Below, piece after piece: positions 44,656 through 55,851 of a stretch of DNA of 64,000 nucleotides (position 1 is the first letter of the stretch; the number at the start of each line of letters is the position of its first letter). Location: assembly GCA_028386065.3 (NCBI GenBank), contig JAKUCV010001068.1, positions 307,729-371,728 of the forward strand, in the 5' to 3' direction. Origin of the DNA: Turnera subulata. Its lineage: Eukaryota; Streptophyta; Magnoliopsida; Malpighiales; Passifloraceae. Under the pieces are notes generated by a model. The model had not been told where the DNA came from, ran no database searches, and worked only from the letters and a program-made list of their open reading frames with translations. The position numbers and the translations under genes are program-made.

Positions 44656-44668
44656 GATGCCCCTCGTT
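44656..44668 (-). promoter_or_regulatory. Polypurine tract of Tat-like element
   Basis: Minus-strand CAACGAGGGGCATC immediately precedes the TGTGAACAC start of the LTR at 44655. Confidence 0.55.
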
Positions 44669-45285
44669 GGTGAAGGTCTAAGAATTTAGGGTTGAACCAA
44701 TGATAGATAGAACACACAAATTTAGAGAGGAATAAGTGTGGGTAACCTCCTGATTTAATACTGTGATGCTAGATTGTGTTTGCTTTAGGTTTCCACTGTA
44801 GATGAATGATGTGTATGTTTTGAATTTGATTAGGCGTTAGATGCCAGGAATGATTATGAAATCATGTATTAGATACAATGATGATTTTGTAATTAATCAT
44901 TCGTTAGATGCTATGATGAGGCTAGAATTAACCATGCACTAGATATAACTGTATTGAAAAATGACCATTTTGAAACTTATCATGCGTTAGATGCTATGAT
45001 TGATCATGCATTAGATGCTATGATTATTTTGAAATTAACCATGCGTTAGATGCTACAACTATTTTGAAACTGGCCATGCACTATTGCGCTTGATGCAATG
45101 ACAATTCATGCATTAGATGCTATAATTTTTTCTTAACTTCATCATGCGTTAGATGCAATGATTATTTTGAACTTGATCATGCGTTAGATGCAATGATTAT
45201 TATTTTGAAATCAATTATGCATTAGATGCAATGACAAATCATGTGTTAGATACAATGATTATTATTGTGAATCGATCATGCGTAG
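44669..45285 (-). repeat. Tandem repeat 'GCGTTAGATGC', left part
   Basis: From about 44830 the sequence repeats 'CATGCGTTAGATGCTATGATT.TTTTGAAA' with period about 30-50 bp, more than ten irregular units. It is continued at 48546-48780, so one array was split by the LTR at 45286-48545. As the 3' untranslated region of a Tat-type element, it fits known tandem repeats at that position. Confidence 0.75.
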
Positions 45286-46017
45286 TGTGAACACCCAAAT
45301 TCGACCCATGATTTATTCTGTTATGTTGAATTATGAATATGTTTATGTCTTTGATTGATGAGATGATTTGATTAATGGCATGAATTTGTTAGTAATTTAA
45401 TATAGTAGAGTAAGGATATTTTATTTGCTGATTTTTTTATTTATTTTTAGCCCTTCCTTATTTTTTTTGATTTTGGATTAGAAATAAATATTAGATTTGG
45501 ATTAATAAAATATGGATCCTCCAGAGATAATAGCTCATTTAAATACAAGTGTCTGCAGCCCAATTTAATCCTAATTTTCGTGCAAATTTAGGATTAAGTA
45601 TATACTTTGCGTATTTTGTGTTTTTATGGTTATAGAAAAGGAGAATAATTTGATGTGAGGTTGATCAAAAGGAAAAGTTTTAGAGTGGAATACAAGTTTA
45701 GGGTGTTTTCTGGGACAGGGAATACTCTAGAAGGCGTGGAAACCAACTAAGAATCAGATTAGAGGAGAAAAAATAAGAAAAAAGAAAAAATTATGAAGTT
45801 GGTGGCGGACATGGAGACATGTCGGCCGTCACTGGCGGGCTTTGAGAGATGACCGCCAGGCCCCGGCGATCGTCAGGACATGACCGCGGGAGCTATGGCG
45901 GTCAATTGTTCGAGAATCTTCTTTTTTCCTTCTTTTTCAATTCTTAGCCTATAACCGTCAGATTTAGGGTTTAATCTCGATCCTTAGATTAATAGGACGA
46001 CCCCTTACCTCCTGAAT

Positions 46018-46028
46018 ACTATAAATAG
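46018..46028 (+). promoter_or_regulatory. TATA box of the solo LTR
   Basis: ACTATAAATAG, followed by C-rich sequence; a likely RNA polymerase II start region in the middle of the LTR, showing plus orientation. Confidence 0.55.
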
Positions 46029-46586
46029 ACCCCCCATTACACACAAGAGGGACAAACATTAGAATTATTCTCTTCTCAGACATAAGTTTAGAGTGCTTGG
46101 AGAAATCCTAATTCTTTGAGTTTAGGAATCGTTTTAAGAGCTGATATTCTGGAGAGATTTCCTGGAGAGGAGTAGAAACAACTCAGTAGGAAGAGGAGAG
46201 TAAGAGGATTACAAGAAGGAGGCTAATCGGAGCAAATCGGTGGAGAAGATTGTGCAAATCCGAGAGGAGTGTTCTTCCCTGTGCAGTCACGGGAAAATCG
46301 CGATATCTGGAGCTGTAGAAGTCGGATTATTGCGTCCTTTATGTCTCTAGAAAGCTAAGAGAGAGATCTAAAACTTTGATGTTGACTCTAGATGCCGATT
46401 TGGACTTCTTTAGTACCATTTTTCGATTGAATTTGAGTCAAGATTCTATTGAGGAGCGGAAAGCTAATAGGAGAGAAAGGAGGGCTTCAAGAGGTAACCC
46501 TAACCTTTTAAATCGATTTTTGTTGCTTTATCGAGTTGTTGTGATGCTATTGATGATGATGCTTTGATTGTTCTGATTCTATGTTA

Positions 46587-48174
46587 GAACTACGTGGCTT
46601 TGATCCCGGTCACTCAGGTATGTAGGTAGTCTTGGTCTGAAGACGGGATGCAAGCCAAATTTTGTTTATGTCGTATTGTTGTATGTTGTGTTGATTTTAC
46701 TGTTGTGATATTGATGTTGTTGTTATGACGTTGATATTACTATTATGATGTTGATGTTACTGTGATTTCGTTAGCTTGTGATTTGTGTTGTGTTGTTGCG
46801 ATATTACTGTGATATTGACGTTATGGTTGTGATGTTAATGTTGTGGCTTTGATATCGATGTTGCTATGGTGATGTTGGTGTTACTATGATGTTGCTGTGA
46901 TGATGCTATTGATGATGAATCGATTTTTGTTGCTTTGTTGAGTTGTTGTGATGCTATTGATGATGATGCTTTGATTGTTGTGATGCCATGTTAGAACTAC
47001 GTGGCTTTGACCCCGGTCACTCGGGTACATAGGTAGTCTTGGTCTGAAAACGAATGCAAGCCAAATTTTGTTTATGTCGTGTTGTTGTATGTTGTGTTGA
47101 TGTTGCTACTGTGATATTGATGTTGTTGTTATGATGTTGATATTACTATTATGATGTTTATGTTACTGTGATGTCACTAGCTTGTGAGTTGCATTGTGTT
47201 GTTGCGATATTACTGTGATATTGACGTTATGATTTTGTGATGTTAATATTGTGGCTTTAATATCGATGTTGCTGTGGTGATGTTGGTGTTACTATGATGT
47301 TGTTGTGGTGATGCTATTGATGATGAATCAATTTTTGTTGCTTTGTTGAGTTGCTGTGATGCTATTGATGATGATGCTTTGATTGTTGTGATGCCATGTT
47401 AGAACTATGTGGCTTTGACTCCGGCCACTCGGGTACGTAGGTAGTCTCAGTCTGAAAACGAATGCAAGCCAAATTTTGTTTATGTCATGTTGTTGTTTGT
47501 TGTGTTGGTGTTGCTACTGTGATATTGATGTTGTTGTTATGATGTTGATATTACTATTATGAAGTTGAAGTTACTGTGATGTCGCTAGCTTGTGAGTTGT
47601 GTTGTGTTGTTGCGATATTACTGTGATATTGACGTTATGATTTTGTGATGTTAATGTTGTGGCTTTAATATCGCTGTTGTTGAGGTGATGTTGGTGTTAC
47701 TGTGATGTTGCTGTGGTGATGCTATTGATGATGAATCAATTTTTGTTGCTTTGTTGAGTTGCTGTGATGCTATTAATGATGATGCTTTGATTGCTGTAAT
47801 GTCATGTTAGAACTATGTAGCTTTGACCCCGGCCACTCGAGTACGTAGGTAGTCTCGATCTGAAAACGGGATGCAAGCCAAATTTTGTTTATATCGTGTT
47901 GTTGTATGTTGTTTGATGTTGCTGCTGTGATATTGATATTGTTGTTATGATTTTGATATTACTATTATGATGTTGATGTTACTGTGATGTCGCTAGCTTG
48001 TGAGTTGTGTTATGTTGTTGTGATATTACTATGATATTGGCGTTATGGTTGTGATGTTAATGTTGTGGCTTTGATATCAATGTTGTTGTGGTGATGTTGG
48101 TGTTACTGTGATGTTGCTGCATCGTTTGCTGTGTTGTGTATTGTGTGTTTGTGTGTTGTTGTGATGCCATGTAA
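46587..48174 (+). repeat. Array of four ~408-bp tandem units in an LTR
   Basis: The anchor GAACTA(C/T)GTGGCTTTGA(T/C)CCCGG starts at 46587, 46994, 47402, 47810 and, more diverged, 48175, giving periods of 407, 408, 408 and 365. Each unit contains the 'GTACGTAGGTAGTCT.GGTCTGAAAACG..ATGCAAGCCAAATT' block that other family LTRs carry once or twice, followed by GATGTTGAT-type short repeats. Thus the unit is a piece of LTR U5 that has been amplified. Confidence 0.88.
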
Positions 48175-48545
48175 GAACTACGTGAGCTTTGAATCCGGTT
48201 GCCGGAGTGCGTACGTGGATTCTAGTGGTGGAATCTCAAGCTCAATTATGTGTTTATTTTCGGTTTTGCTTTTTATTTATGCTTTTGTTTTCGTTGGTGT
48301 GTTGTTTATGCATAAGGTATGCAGGAATCTTCAATTGCACACGATTTTGCCCCAACATAGATAGGTGCCTAACACCTTCCTATCTGTGACGAACCCCCGA
48401 ATCTTACTTCTTTGGTTAGCTATGACTGGTTGTTGCGGGTTACAGAAGTCAAGGTTTTCTTCCTGAATTTTGTCCTTAATAAAATTTGGTGTCGAATCCT
48501 TTGATGTAGTGAGGGATCAAATTAGTTTTTGGTCGGGTCCTCACA

Positions 48546-48790
48546 GTTAGATGCAATGACAAATCAAGCGTTATATGCAATGATTATTTTGAAACTGGTC
48601 ATGCATTAGATGAAATGATTGTTGGATCAGGCGTTAGATGCCCCTAACAATATTTTTGAATTTGACTATGCGTTAGATGCCCCTAACAATATTTTTGAAT
48701 TTGATTAGGCGTTAGATGCCCCTAACAATATTTTTGAATATGACTAGGCGTTAGGTGCCTTTAGTAATATGGCATGAATTGTGCTTTTTC
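48546..48790 (-). repeat. Tandem repeat 'GCGTTAGATGC', right part
   Basis: Continues the array from before 45286. The last three units are close copies of 'GCGTTAGATGCCCCTAACAATATTTTTGAATTTGA' (about 45 bp each, near 48615-48740). Confidence 0.8.
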
Positions 48791-49446
48791 GAACATGATC
48801 GGGCATTGGGAGAGGCCCATTTGAATGTTGGTATTCAGTTAAGATGATGGACTAAGATTTTGAATCTTTTACGTTCATTGAAACATGCTTTTATTATTAT
48901 TAATTTTGCAATTTGAATCTAGCTTGCTCAAAGAATCCATGTTCTATGTCTAGGTGAATGTATGGAAATGCTTCTAAAGTGATGCGTGGCTTGTCTTGAA
49001 TTGGGATAACCCAATTCGCTACATGAATGATTGTTGGTAATGTTTTCAATGGCATGCTAATGCCCCTAGTTTCTTTATGACGCATGCGGGTGCAAATGGA
49101 ATAGACTTAGAATGATGGCATGTAAATGCAAAAAGGGATAGATCCTAGAATGATGCCTGTAACTGCAAAGGGAATGAATCCTAAAATAATACGTGTGAAT
49201 ATGAATGCAAAAGGGGAGTGCCCCTACTCTTTGATGATGAATGTATACATGGATGAAAATGGGGATGTCCCTAAAATGATGCATGAATGACATGAGATTT
49301 TGCAAAACGATCAAGCCAAAGTGAATTTTCAAATGGCTAAGAAAAAGGCAAGTTTATTCCATAAAAACATTGTATTTATTTAAAAAAAATTCTCAAGCTT
49401 GAAATAATAATTTTTGACAACCATGACTGCATTTCTATTTTAGTTC
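48791..49446 (-). other. Internal region of Tat-like element, no gene
   Basis: Contains irregular repeats of 'GATGCATG', 'AATGCAAAAGGG' and 'ATCCTA(G/A)AATGATG'. No coding domain lies between the two minus-oriented LTRs, so this element was non-autonomous or lost its genes. The bases next to 49447 do not form a recognisable tRNA primer site. Confidence 0.45.
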
Positions 49447-50470
49447 CGTGAGGACCCGATGAAAAATTAATTTGATCCCTCACTACATCGAAGGAGTCGC
49501 TACTCGAATTTTATTAAGGGCAAAATTTAGGGAAAAACCGGACATTCATTACCCGAAGCAACCAGTCATAGCGAACCAAAGATGTAGGATTCGGGGGTTC
49601 GTCACAGATAGGAAGACGTTAGACACCCATCCATGTTGGGGAGAAATCGTGTGCAATTGAAGATCAAAGTATGTCTTATGCACACACAACAGAACACCGG
49701 AAATAAAAGCAAAACAGAAAATAAGCACATAATTGAGCTTGAGATTCCACCACTAGAATCCACCTACGTACTCAGGTGACCGGATTCAAAGCTCACATAG
49801 TTCTTACATGGCATCATAATACAACACAATACAGCAGCACGATACGACACAACAACAGCACAAAATTTGGCTTGCATCTCGTTATCAAACCGAGACTACC
49901 TACGTACCCGTGTGACCGGGGTCAAAGCCACGTAGTTCTAACAGTTCATCAACACCAATTATATCATCACACCCACAGCAAACATCTCAGCATGAAATCT
50001 ACATCAATTCATCATCAATCAAATAACAATCATCAAGGTTCGAAATCAAAAAGAGAAGCACTTACCTTGAGTTTCTGGATAGAAACTATGCGTCGAGTTA
50101 AACTGCCAATTATTATAAAGAAACCGATCAATCCAGCCTCTGGGCTCAACAACAAAGTTGTGGGTCTTCCTCTTAGCTTTCCAGAAAGTCCAAGATCGCA
50201 ACAATCCAACGTCTAGAACTCGAGATATGGAGCTTTTCTGAGACTTCACGCAACAGGGACCTCTATTCGGGTTCTTCGCGTTCTTGGCTTCAGGATTGCA
50301 TTTGATTGCTTCTATGCCATTTGATTTAATTTTGTCTCTACAAAGATTAGCACTAGAACACAACTACAAAGGAACCATGTGAGATCTAAGAGTAATAAGC
50401 TAAAGGAATTCACAAAACAAATTGAGAGAGTTTTTCCAAGCTATTGGGCTTAAGGGTGTGTGTCGGGCGA
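49447..50470 (-). repeat. Tat-like LTR, truncated, minus orientation
   Basis: Starts (C)GTGAGGACCCGATG and shares the 'TTTGATCCCTCACTACATC' block with the solo LTR end. It includes 'GGCTTGCATCTCGTTATC...GACTACCTACGTACCC' at about 49868 and 'CTTAGCTTTCCAGAAAGTCCAAGATCG' at 50172. Just where the related LTR at 43900 continues into the promoter region, this copy folds back on itself (see 50361-50595). Confidence 0.72.
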
Positions 50471-50595
50471 ATTAATAGAAAAGGGTCGCCCCATACACAC
50501 TCTCAAGCCCAATGGCTTGGAAAAACTCTCTCAATTTGTTTTGTGAATTCCTTTAGCTTATTACTCTTAGATCTCACATGGCTCCTTTGTAGTTG
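50361..50595. repeat. Palindrome: 110-bp arms, 15-bp loop
   Basis: Arm 50361-50470 and arm 50486-50595 are reverse complements with about six mismatches over 110 bases and no gap, separated by 15 bases. The left arm is normal LTR sequence (compare 43870-43960). The right arm is an inverted copy that replaces the rest of the LTR, after which AT-rich sequence starts. Confidence 0.93.
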
Positions 50596-53500
50596 TTATT
50601 TTAATATTTTTTCTTCTCAATGTGTTGAATATTTTGTTTTAATTATATAGCCAATACAAAAATAATTATAATTTATATGTATATTTATAAGACTATAAGA
50701 TTTATAAAATAAACAATTCAGTATCAACTAGGATATAATCGAGACAAACACATAAAATTATCATTTTTATATTTGAAAATTTATTTTGCTCATGGAATAA
50801 ATTATTTTTACACTCGAATGTGATAAGTTTAACATAATAAATATTACCTATACTTCTCTAATAACTCTTAAATGTGATGAGTTTAACATAATAAATATTA
50901 CATATACTTATGTAATAACTAATAGTATGAATAAATAATATTTATAGATGATAGTTATAACCACTAAATTTACATTTGAAGAAAATATCTTTAACATTTA
51001 AAATATATATAAAAATTAAAATGTTTATAAAATATCCAACTTAGTTTTAAATTGATTATAATTAATATAAGCACATAATATTATTTTAATTTTACATGTC
51101 TTAATTTATTTTATATATATTTTCGTTCCAATGCATCAAATGAATGATTTGTGCCAAATACTTCTACTTTAATAATTTTTTTATTTTAATTATTATATTT
51201 AACTAATAATATGAATCGGATAATGATTAGTATGATTCTTAAGGCTAATTAATTGAGTCTATTAACATAATGCATGCACTAAATTGACACATTGATTATA
51301 CTATTATAATATGCTTTTAAATATAATTAATTATGCCAATTATTATTATATGTTAAATGTACTAACTAGGTTTTGATTATGACAAACCTATGTGCAGCAT
51401 CTTTTGTTTTTAACCATGAATCACAGCTCATAAGGAAGCTCAATCCGTGATCAAACATCTTGGAAGAAGAGTGAGTGGGATTGGGTTTGGTGTTAGTGGG
51501 CATGAAGGGTCACTTTCAACAACAAGCTCCCATGCCACTCACATTTGTTTAATTCCTATAGGGATTGGTCAAGGAACCTAGTATATTAATATTTCTGGGT
51601 TCTGAATCTATGATAAAGTTAACCTTAAACAATGTCATCAATGACCAAAAGCTGCTGACTGGTGTGTCTCGTGCCAAAGCGTGAAAGGGACAACATGGAA
51701 GATGAATGTTGACACTCTGGTACCTCGGAAGACAAAACAGTTGGATGGAAAGAGACATGTAACGGATCAATTTGAATTGACGCCATCCATCTTGCCTATA
51801 TAAAGGAAGACTGATTCAAGGAGAACCTCAGAGCTGCTAAACCGAGAATCTGAATTCAAGCAAAGTTAGTTGCACTTGCAGTTCTCAAGTCAAGCAAAAA
51901 AAAAGAGAGAAAAGCTTTTCTTAGTTCATACATTGTGAGACAATATTTGAAGGAAAAAATTGTTGTACTTAGTGATAGCTTTTGTAACAGAGGGTTTTGT
52001 GTAAGGCAAAGCTAGGGAAAAGCTTTGTTGCGAGTGATTAGGGTTTATCGCGTTGAAGAAAAAAGTTTCAACCTCCTTCGGACCCTCTATTTCCTCCCTT
52101 CTACTAGTCTTCTTGGCTGGAATCATAAAAGCCCTCTGAAAAGAAGATTTTGAGCCCCAACGACAAAAGAGCATTTTTTGGGGACTAAGTTAAGCCTAGA
52201 GAAAAACTTGTACTTAGGGTTATAGGTTGAACCCGTGAAAAACCATAATAGAGTGAGTTAGAAATCTCAAGGGGAGATCCTTGAGTAGTAGAGGTAGTCA
52301 TGTGTGGCGAACTACTATAAAAGGCAAATGATAGTACTAAATTGTTCATCTAGTATTTTACTTTTTATCACATGAATTGAATTTCGTAATTTTTTAATAT
52401 TTAAATAAAAAATAGCAAAGTAAAATAATATAATTTGGTAATTTTTTAAAGATAAAATATAGTTATATAATAACCTGCTCAAATTGATCTAAATTATAAT
52501 TAAGAGAAGTAATATTTTTATATTTAAAAACTTAATTTATTATTTTAATTTTTTTATTCCCAATAAATTGAATATTTTGGTTTTAGATTTATAGCCAATA
52601 CTAAAATATTAAAATTTACCTATATATTTTTAAAATTATAAACTTATCATAGTAAAAAGTTCGATACCAAATTATCTATGATCGAGACAAGCACATATTA
52701 TTTTTATAACCTTTATTTTTCAAAATTTATTCCATTCATGCAATATAATTTTACCTCGCTATACATTGGATTTTTTTTTTTGGTTTAACATAATACGAAA
52801 TATGTCTACTTCTCTAATCATTATTAGTATGAATAAATAATATATATATATATATATACATGATATTTATAACCAAATAAATTTACATTTGAGAAAAATA
52901 GTTTTAATATGTATAATATATTTTAAAAATTAAAATTTTAATTGAATTACCAAATCCATTTTAACTTGATTATAAATAAAATAAGCACATAATGGTATTC
53001 TATTTTTACATATTAATTATTTTATTCTTTATATATGCTTCCCTTCTAGAATAAATATCTATTAATTTTTCATTATATTTATTATATTTAATTAAATTTA
53101 TAATTGAAAACTGAACTAATTAAAATACATAGCACTAATATGTTTCTCCTATTAATTTTTTGTCCGTCTAGTATTTTTTTTTTCCTCCGATGAACTGAAT
53201 CTCATAATTTTTTAAACTATATAACAACAAATTCAACTGCAACTAAAGTAATGATTAAGATGGATACATAATATTATTTTACTTTTTATGTCTCTCAATT
53301 TATTTTATTCATATAGTATATTTTTCTTGTTTAACAAAATAATTAGCATTTGTGGTTTCCTAAAGTTAGTATGGGTACATACTATTTATACACTACTATA
53401 AATCAATAATTTATATTTGAACAATAAAATAATGTTAATAAACCTAATATTTTATAAAGATTATACAATTTTTAAATTAATTTCAAATGAATTACGTTTA

Positions 53501-54190
53501 TGATAAGTTCTTAGCATGAATTGTTTTTAGTATTGTATCTCTCAATTCATTTTATTTTTCTAATGCGTCATTTTTATTCATCATGCATTGAATATTGTGA
53601 ATTTGGCATAATAAAAAGATTTTTACTTCCCAATCATTGATAGTGTTGGTGAATAATCTTTAGTTATAAAATTCTATATAAATTTATATTTAAACAAAAA
53701 TAAATTTAGTGATATACTAAGAGATTAAAGGGTTTGTTTGATATTCAGTTATACTCTAACTTAGTTATGATTAAAGTAAGCACACAATATTTATTTTTTC
53801 TTTTCTTCATCTCTAAATTTATTGAATACTTATAATATAATTTTTAATCATATACTTTGAAGAGTATGATTTTAGAAAAGAAAATTAATATTTTTATATT
53901 ACATTGTTAATCAATAAACTTATATTTTAGGAATAAAATAAATTTAATATATTTTGTACTCTTAAAATTTAAATATTTAGTTAATAACCAACTAAGATCT
54001 AACTAGGTTATAATTAAATGATATTTTTTTAAAAAAATAAACTGAGTTTCTCTTTTTTTTTTTGTTTCTCATATATTTTTCCCTCTATAGAAATCAGGTT
54101 AGAGTTCTCGTATTTAAAGGAAGTATTTATTCGCATCGCCCTCCTTCAAGAAGAAGTATTTAAAGGAAAGGCTTTTGATTCAGAGACTAT
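50596..54190. other. AT-rich block without genes
   Basis: Very AT-rich with many 'TAATATTATTTTA' and 'ATAAGCACATAATATTATTTT' words. The latter recurs at about 50735, 51070, 52690, 52985, 53260 and 53780, giving an irregular repeat of a few hundred bases ('AATAAATTTATATTTGA.AAAAATA' near 50970, 52880, 53410, 53690, 53920). An (AT)n run lies at 52840-52858. The LTR-like piece at 51345-52330 interrupts it. No frame of interest. Confidence 0.6.
51345..52330 (+). repeat. Probable copia-type LTR fragment
   Basis: Less AT-rich than its surroundings. It holds a TATA box CCTATATAAAGGAAG at about 51793-51807 with a poly-A/GA leader downstream and the 'TTAGGGTTATAGGTTGAACCCG' and 'GAGATCCTTGAGTAGTAGAGGTAG' type tail seen in SIRE-like LTRs. 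No second copy is present in the window, so ends are approximate and this is inference from form. Confidence 0.4.
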
Positions 54191-55111
54191 CAGTTTGGGA
54201 TTGCATCGTAGATCCATGTACCCAGAAACCCCAGAAAAGCAAATCAGAAAAGAAATGTCGTATACTCAATATTTTGGTATTGTGCAATTAAAATTGAATA
54301 AACGTGTCAGTAAACAGAGCAGTTCTCGTAATCATCGCAGCCAGTGGAACCTTTCTCTCTTTATTAAAAACAAAACCAGACGGAGAGAATTCCTTTTTGA
54401 GGGAAATGCATTGCTGGCTAGCTTTCTTGTAAAGTTTAAGCTATGGAGTTTACTTCAAGGATTGTTGTAGCTAGACTGTAACCTTTCTACCCAACCCAAC
54501 CCAACCAACCCCCAACAAGTCAATTCACGGATCACATGCCTCTCTCCCTCCCTTCCCTTGCACCTTATTTCCTCCGATTCATCATTAATTGTCGCAAAAA
54601 TAAACCCAGAAGAGAAAGGCAACCCAGGTACCAGTACTACAACACCAAAGAGTCACATAGAAAAGGGAGTGGGGAAGGAAATTGAAGCGAAGCAAAACAA
54701 GGCAAACAAATTACACCGCTTAGTAACCATTTGGAGAACCAAAATGAACGGTGAGAGCGATCTTCATTAATTCCTTAACAGTCTCAAACCAACAATTTTA
54801 CAGACACAACCCAATCATCATCCTCTGGTTTGCATTCAAAACTGTCCTAACCAGAGGGGGTATTTTCAACCAGAACCAGTCACATAAATTAGACAAAATA
54901 AGAAAAAAAAAACAAAAATAAATAAGCCAGCATATATAGGAATTAGTTGATCAAAAGAAAACGCGTGATCAACAAAGTCATATCATATCATGAACTGTAT
55001 ATATGTATTCCTATCTACTAGGATTTAATCAAAATATATTAATTCTGTGGCCTTACTCATGATCGTATAATCAATACTAATATATATCCCCTCTTGTTAT
55101 ACGCTATATAG
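54191..55111. other. Region downstream of the S40-type gene, no gene called
   Basis: A 91-residue plus-strand frame at 54195-54470 and a 70-residue frame at 54558-54770 show no family. Sequence 54780-55100 likely holds the 3' untranslated end of the minus-strand gene. CCCAACCCAACC runs occur at 54490-54512. Confidence 0.4.
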
Positions 55112-55630
55112 CTAATCCTCGAATCCAACTCTTTTCCAGATGGCATTTCTCACCTGGCGCAAGTCCCTTCCCTTCAGGGTCCTACCCGCACCTTCATGAA
55201 CAGAAAAAGAAGCTCCCCTCCTCCTGGCTAAATACTCATGGGGAGGAACCCTACCATCCTGATCATCATCATCATCATCTTCATAATCACTATCACCATC
55301 AAAATTCCCATCATCCAGCTCCTTCTTCTGGTGGCGATGCTCCCTGTACTCAATATCCTTATAAATCTTGGACCAGTCCGGTACGTTGACGGGCAATGAT
55401 GCACAAGTCGTCACCGGGGTCCGGTCGATCTTCCTAACAACTTTCTTGGACAGACGAGAGGTGGGTATCATTTTCTTGATCTCCAAAGCCGAAGCTGCAT
55501 TAGAATTCCAAATGTCAGCCTCATCGAATTCGTAAAGACCGTCATGAAGACCAACAACTGGGTTAATGGTGTTGCCACTCTCTGGGGATGGATGGATGAT
55601 GTAGTTACGGTAAAGGTTGTTGGCTGCCAT
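55112..55630 (-). CDS. Senescence regulator S40-type protein, 172 aa
   Basis: Single-exon, complete frame. The C-terminal 45 residues carry the S40 family signature (PF04520): V-P-P-H-E-Y-L-A-R-R-R, then S-V-H-E-G-A-G-R-T-L-K-G-R-D-L, then R-N-A-I-W-K-R-V-G-F at the very end. Residues about 105-126 are a long acidic run (D-Y-E-D-D-D-D-D-D-Q-D) as commonly precedes that motif. A central V-P-D-W-S-K-I segment is also typical. Members are plant-specific nuclear proteins tied to leaf senescence and stress; the molecular role is not settled. The start is the first ATG of the frame; overlapping upstream ATGs (55821, 55811) open other frames in the leader. A TATA box lies about 210 bp upstream. Confidence 0.9.
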   Translation of the reverse strand: MAANNLYRNYIIHPSPESGNTINPVVGLHDGLYEFDEADIWNSNAASALEIKKMIPTSRLSKKVVRKIDRTPVTTCASLPVNVPDWSKIYKDIEYREHRHQKKELDDGNFDGDSDYEDDDDDDQDGRVPPHEYLARRRGASFSVHEGAGRTLKGRDLRQVRNAIWKRVGFED

Positions 55631-55838
55631 TTGTTTTTCCCTTTTCTTTTTTTTTTTTTTCCTCTGTGGGAGACCAGAAGAAAAGACGTTGAAGATGGGT
55701 TCTGTTTTTCCCTTGTTTTTTTTTTTTGGTTGTTGTTGTTGTTAATGGAGTCTGGAGAGTCGAGGGATGTATTGGTAGAAGAAGTATATAGATAGCTGGG
55801 AGAAAGGTCATCAGTATCCATTTGTAGGACTCTGTTGC

Positions 55839-55851
55839 CTTTTTATAGTGG
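55839..55851 (-). promoter_or_regulatory. TATA box of the S40-type gene
   Basis: Minus-strand CACTATAAAAAGG about 210 bp before the start codon, leaving a leader of about 180 bp that contains short upstream frames and poly-pyrimidine stretches. Confidence 0.6.

Larger units (their letters stand above)
45286..48545 (+). repeat. Solo LTR of Tat-like family (3260 bp)
   Basis: Starts TGTGAACACCCAAATT and ends GGGTCCTCACA, both related to the LTR at 43049-44655 but in the opposite orientation. It interrupts the GCGTTAGATGC array. Flanks are CGTAG (45281-45285) and GTTAG (48546-48550), compatible with a 5-bp duplication GTTAG with one base lost on the left. No internal region is present, so it is a solo LTR. 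Its extra length is due to the inner tandem array. Confidence 0.78.

Noticed and set aside
46587..48174. CRISPR-like or centromeric satellite array
   Set aside because: Units are adjacent without spacers, lie within an LTR of a plant genome, and number only four; too few to be called a centromeric satellite.
43049..50470. An intact two-LTR element with matching LTRs
   Set aside because: The two minus-oriented LTRs differ in length and sequence, the right one is truncated by the palindrome, and no target duplication or convincing primer site is visible at 49446.
54195..54470. A 91-codon frame upstream of the S40-type gene's 3' end
   Set aside because: Basic, no family features, no promoter or splice context; could be chance.
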